DNA of 64,000 nt from UBA6663 sp044226485 (lineage in GTDB: Bacteria; Chloroflexota; Anaerolineae; Anaerolineales; UBA6663): NCBI GenBank assembly GCA_044226485.1, contig JBGAGY010000012.1, positions 124,001 through 188,000 of the forward strand, read 5' to 3'. Made by a program: the position numbers and the translations under genes. Under the pieces are notes generated by a model, which was not told where the DNA came from, made no database searches, and worked only from the letters and a program-made list of their open reading frames with translations. Shown here piece after piece: positions 62,601-64,000 of this stretch. Every line of letters begins with the position of its first letter. The first letter of the stretch is position 1.

Positions 62601-64000
62601 TCACGGCACCGTGATCGTCCCGACCGACACCCGATCCTGCCCGACCGCATTGGCGCCGTCGACGAGAAGGCGCGCGCCTTGCGGGTCCGTCAGGCCGACG
62701 AGCACCTGATAGGTGCCGGAGGCCAGATCGGTCGGAAGCTGCAGGCCGTGATGGTCGTCGATGGGGACGTTGATGGCCCAACCCGAGGTCGGCGCGAAGC
62801 CGTTGGCGGGCGTGCTGTCGTGCTGGGCGACGGGCGGCTGGTCTGGGCCGGCCGCCAGGTGGACGAAGACTTTGTAGTCGGCGGTCAGCGCTTGCGAGGT
62901 CTGCCAACGCAGTGACACCGAGATGACGTCGCCGGGAGCGGCCCGGCTGCCGCTCAGCGCGCTGTCGACGAGGGCGATGTCGCTGCCGAAGAGCGCGCCG
63001 CTCGGTTCGCGCGCGCCGGTGGGCGCGGTGCCGTAGCCGGCAAGGCGCACCCCGCCGAACCAGCGGTCACCGGCGGGAAAGGCATTGTCCGCCAGCCAGC
63101 GTTCGACCAGGCCGTCAGGGTCCGCCTGCTGTTGCGCCCAGAAGAGCACCCACAATCGATCGTGCCCTTCAAGAAGCGCTTCGAGCTGCGCGCGGGTTTG
63201 CTCGACGCCGAGCGGACGGGTGGTGGGAAGCGGCGCAACCGTCACGTCGCCGGGCTGGCTGCCGTAGTAGTAGCCGAAGGCTTCGATCTGGTTGGGCGCG
63301 ATGACGATCACGGCGTCTGAGGGGACCTGACGATCACGCAGGTACTGGGCGATGCCGCGGTAATCGTCGCGCGCGTAGGCCGGGTCGAAGTACAGGTGGC
63401 TGAGCGACGTCACCATCGTGACCGTCACGGCGAGCAGGAGCGCGCCGACCATGCCCGGTCGCACCCAGCGTCGCGCGTCTTGCGGCTGCTCACGCAGGTC
63501 GAAGGGAACGCTGACCAGGAGCGCCAGCGCGGGCACCGCCACGACCAGGAACTTGGCGAACGACGGAGTCAACAGGCCCAACGCGAGCGTCGAGACGGCC
63601 GGCACCAGGAACCAGACCAGTGCCGAACGGCCGAGGCGCGCCGCTTCGGGTCGGAGCGCCAGCAAGGCCACCACGCCGAACGCGAACGCCGCGCCCAGCG
63701 CCGCCAGGCCGATCTGTGCTTCTGAGGTGAGGATCGTTCCGCCGAAGCCCAGCCAGCGGACCAGATCGAGCGGCGAGACGCTGCCGTTGCGATCGGCCGG
63801 CCACGTCGATAGCTGATGCATGGCCGTCGGGATCCAGGGCGCAAAGAAGACACCGCTCAGGGCCAGAAGGCCGATCCGGCTCAGCGCCAGCCAGCGCGCG
63901 GCGCCCGGGCCACGCACCAGGGTGTAAAGGATCAAGAGCGCCTGGATGACCACGACGAAGCCGAAGGCGTAGTGCGTGTAGAGGCCAGCCGTCAACGCGA
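62601..64000 (-). CDS. PMT/GT39-like membrane glycosyltransferase, third copy (5' end beyond the window)
   Basis: At least 464 residues are visible; the frame is open to the window edge, so the N-terminal catalytic loop is missing. Present are TM helices (WLALSRIGLLALSGVFFAPWIPTAMHQLSTWPADRNG, GLAALGAAFAFGVVALL, SALVWFLVPAVSTLALGLL, GMVGALLLAVTVTMVTSL) and a donor-side domain RDDYRGIAQYLRDRQVPSDAVIVIAP...EAFGYYYG, both typical of this family. It ends with the C-terminal beta domain (ISVSLRWQTSQALTADYKVFVHLAAGPDQPPVAQHDSTP...GTYQVLVGLTDP). The same tail layout occurs in the copies at 6728 and 39490. Confidence 0.8.
   Translation of the reverse strand, partial: ALTAGLYTHYAFGFVVVIQALLILYTLVRGPGAARWLALSRIGLLALSGVFFAPWIPTAMHQLSTWPADRNGSVSPLDLVRWLGFGGTILTSEAQIGLAALGAAFAFGVVALLALRPEAARLGRSALVWFLVPAVSTLALGLLTPSFAKFLVVAVPALALLVSVPFDLREQPQDARRWVRPGMVGALLLAVTVTMVTSLSHLYFDPAYARDDYRGIAQYLRDRQVPSDAVIVIAPNQIEAFGYYYGSQPGDVTVAPLPTTRPLGVEQTRAQLEALLEGHDRLWVLFWAQQQADPDGLVERWLADNAFPAGDRWFGGVRLAGYGTAPTGAREPSGALFGSDIALVDSALSGSRAAPGDVISVSLRWQTSQALTADYKVFVHLAAGPDQPPVAQHDSTPANGFAPTSGWAINVPIDDHHGLQLPTDLASGTYQVLVGLTDPQGARLLVDGANAVGQDRVSVGTITVP

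Overview
The window is GC-rich, gene-dense bacterial chromosome. It most resembles an uncultured member of the Chloroflexota (Anaerolineae-like). That assignment is an inference from the gene families, not from a marker gene: PMT-type glycosyltransferases with an extra C-terminal beta domain, secreted propeller proteins ending in LPSLQ-K/R, the actinobacterial/Chloroflexi trio SCO1664 - DUF3090 - MSMEG_4193, an AfsR-like regulator, and short-period hairpin repeats between genes. No phage, transposase, plasmid or CRISPR genes were seen.

Layout. 1-330: three minus-strand tRNA genes (Phe-Gly-Cys) with hairpin terminators. 0.5-9.8 kb: a GNAT enzyme divergent from an OmpR-type two-component pair, a YtxH protein, an M3 oligopeptidase, an M24 aminopeptidase, a membrane glycosyltransferase and an orphan molybdate-type ABC permease. 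9.9-14 kb: an esterase, a dimethylargininase-like hydrolase, a CRTAC1-like FG-GAP protein and the SCO1664 kinase-like protein. 14-19 kb: a NarL-type sensor/regulator pair, a lone receiver protein and envelope-stress proteins (GlsB/YeaQ-like, HdeD-like, CsbD-like). 19-24 kb: DUF3090, a histidine phosphatase, a KimA-like permease with a long leader, and RarA. 24-34 kb: two tandem secreted propellers, a large PAS/GAF histidine kinase, and UvrA. 34-43 kb: an AfsR-like regulator, small genes, a second glycosyltransferase, a UbiA prenyltransferase and two small conserved proteins. 43-47.8 kb: a MocR regulator divergent from tryptophanase, and a LysE exporter divergent from an Lrp/AsnC regulator. 48-51 kb: an epimerase, a GNAT-methyltransferase fusion and a VIT1/CCC1 protein. 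51-52 kb: an AraC gene broken by three in-frame stops. 52-56.4 kb: eight small plus-strand enzyme genes. 56.4-64 kb: a large glycosidase, a zinc-ribbon membrane protein, an MFS exporter, a YfcH-like SDR protein and a third glycosyltransferase cut by the window end.

Regulation is unusually readable. About ten genes have a TANNNT-type -10 box ending only 5-9 nt before the start codon, which implies leaderless mRNAs. Others carry good Shine-Dalgarno leaders. Many transcription units end in long hairpins. Several of these are built from a seven-base repeat (GACGAAN), and one copy of that family sits in frame inside a glycosyltransferase gene.

The points most worth following are the SCO1664/DUF3090/phosphatase trio, the repeat-hairpin family and its intragenic copy, the triple-stop AraC pseudogene, and the GNAT-methyltransferase fusion. 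Functions are assigned from recognised motifs only; no database search was run.
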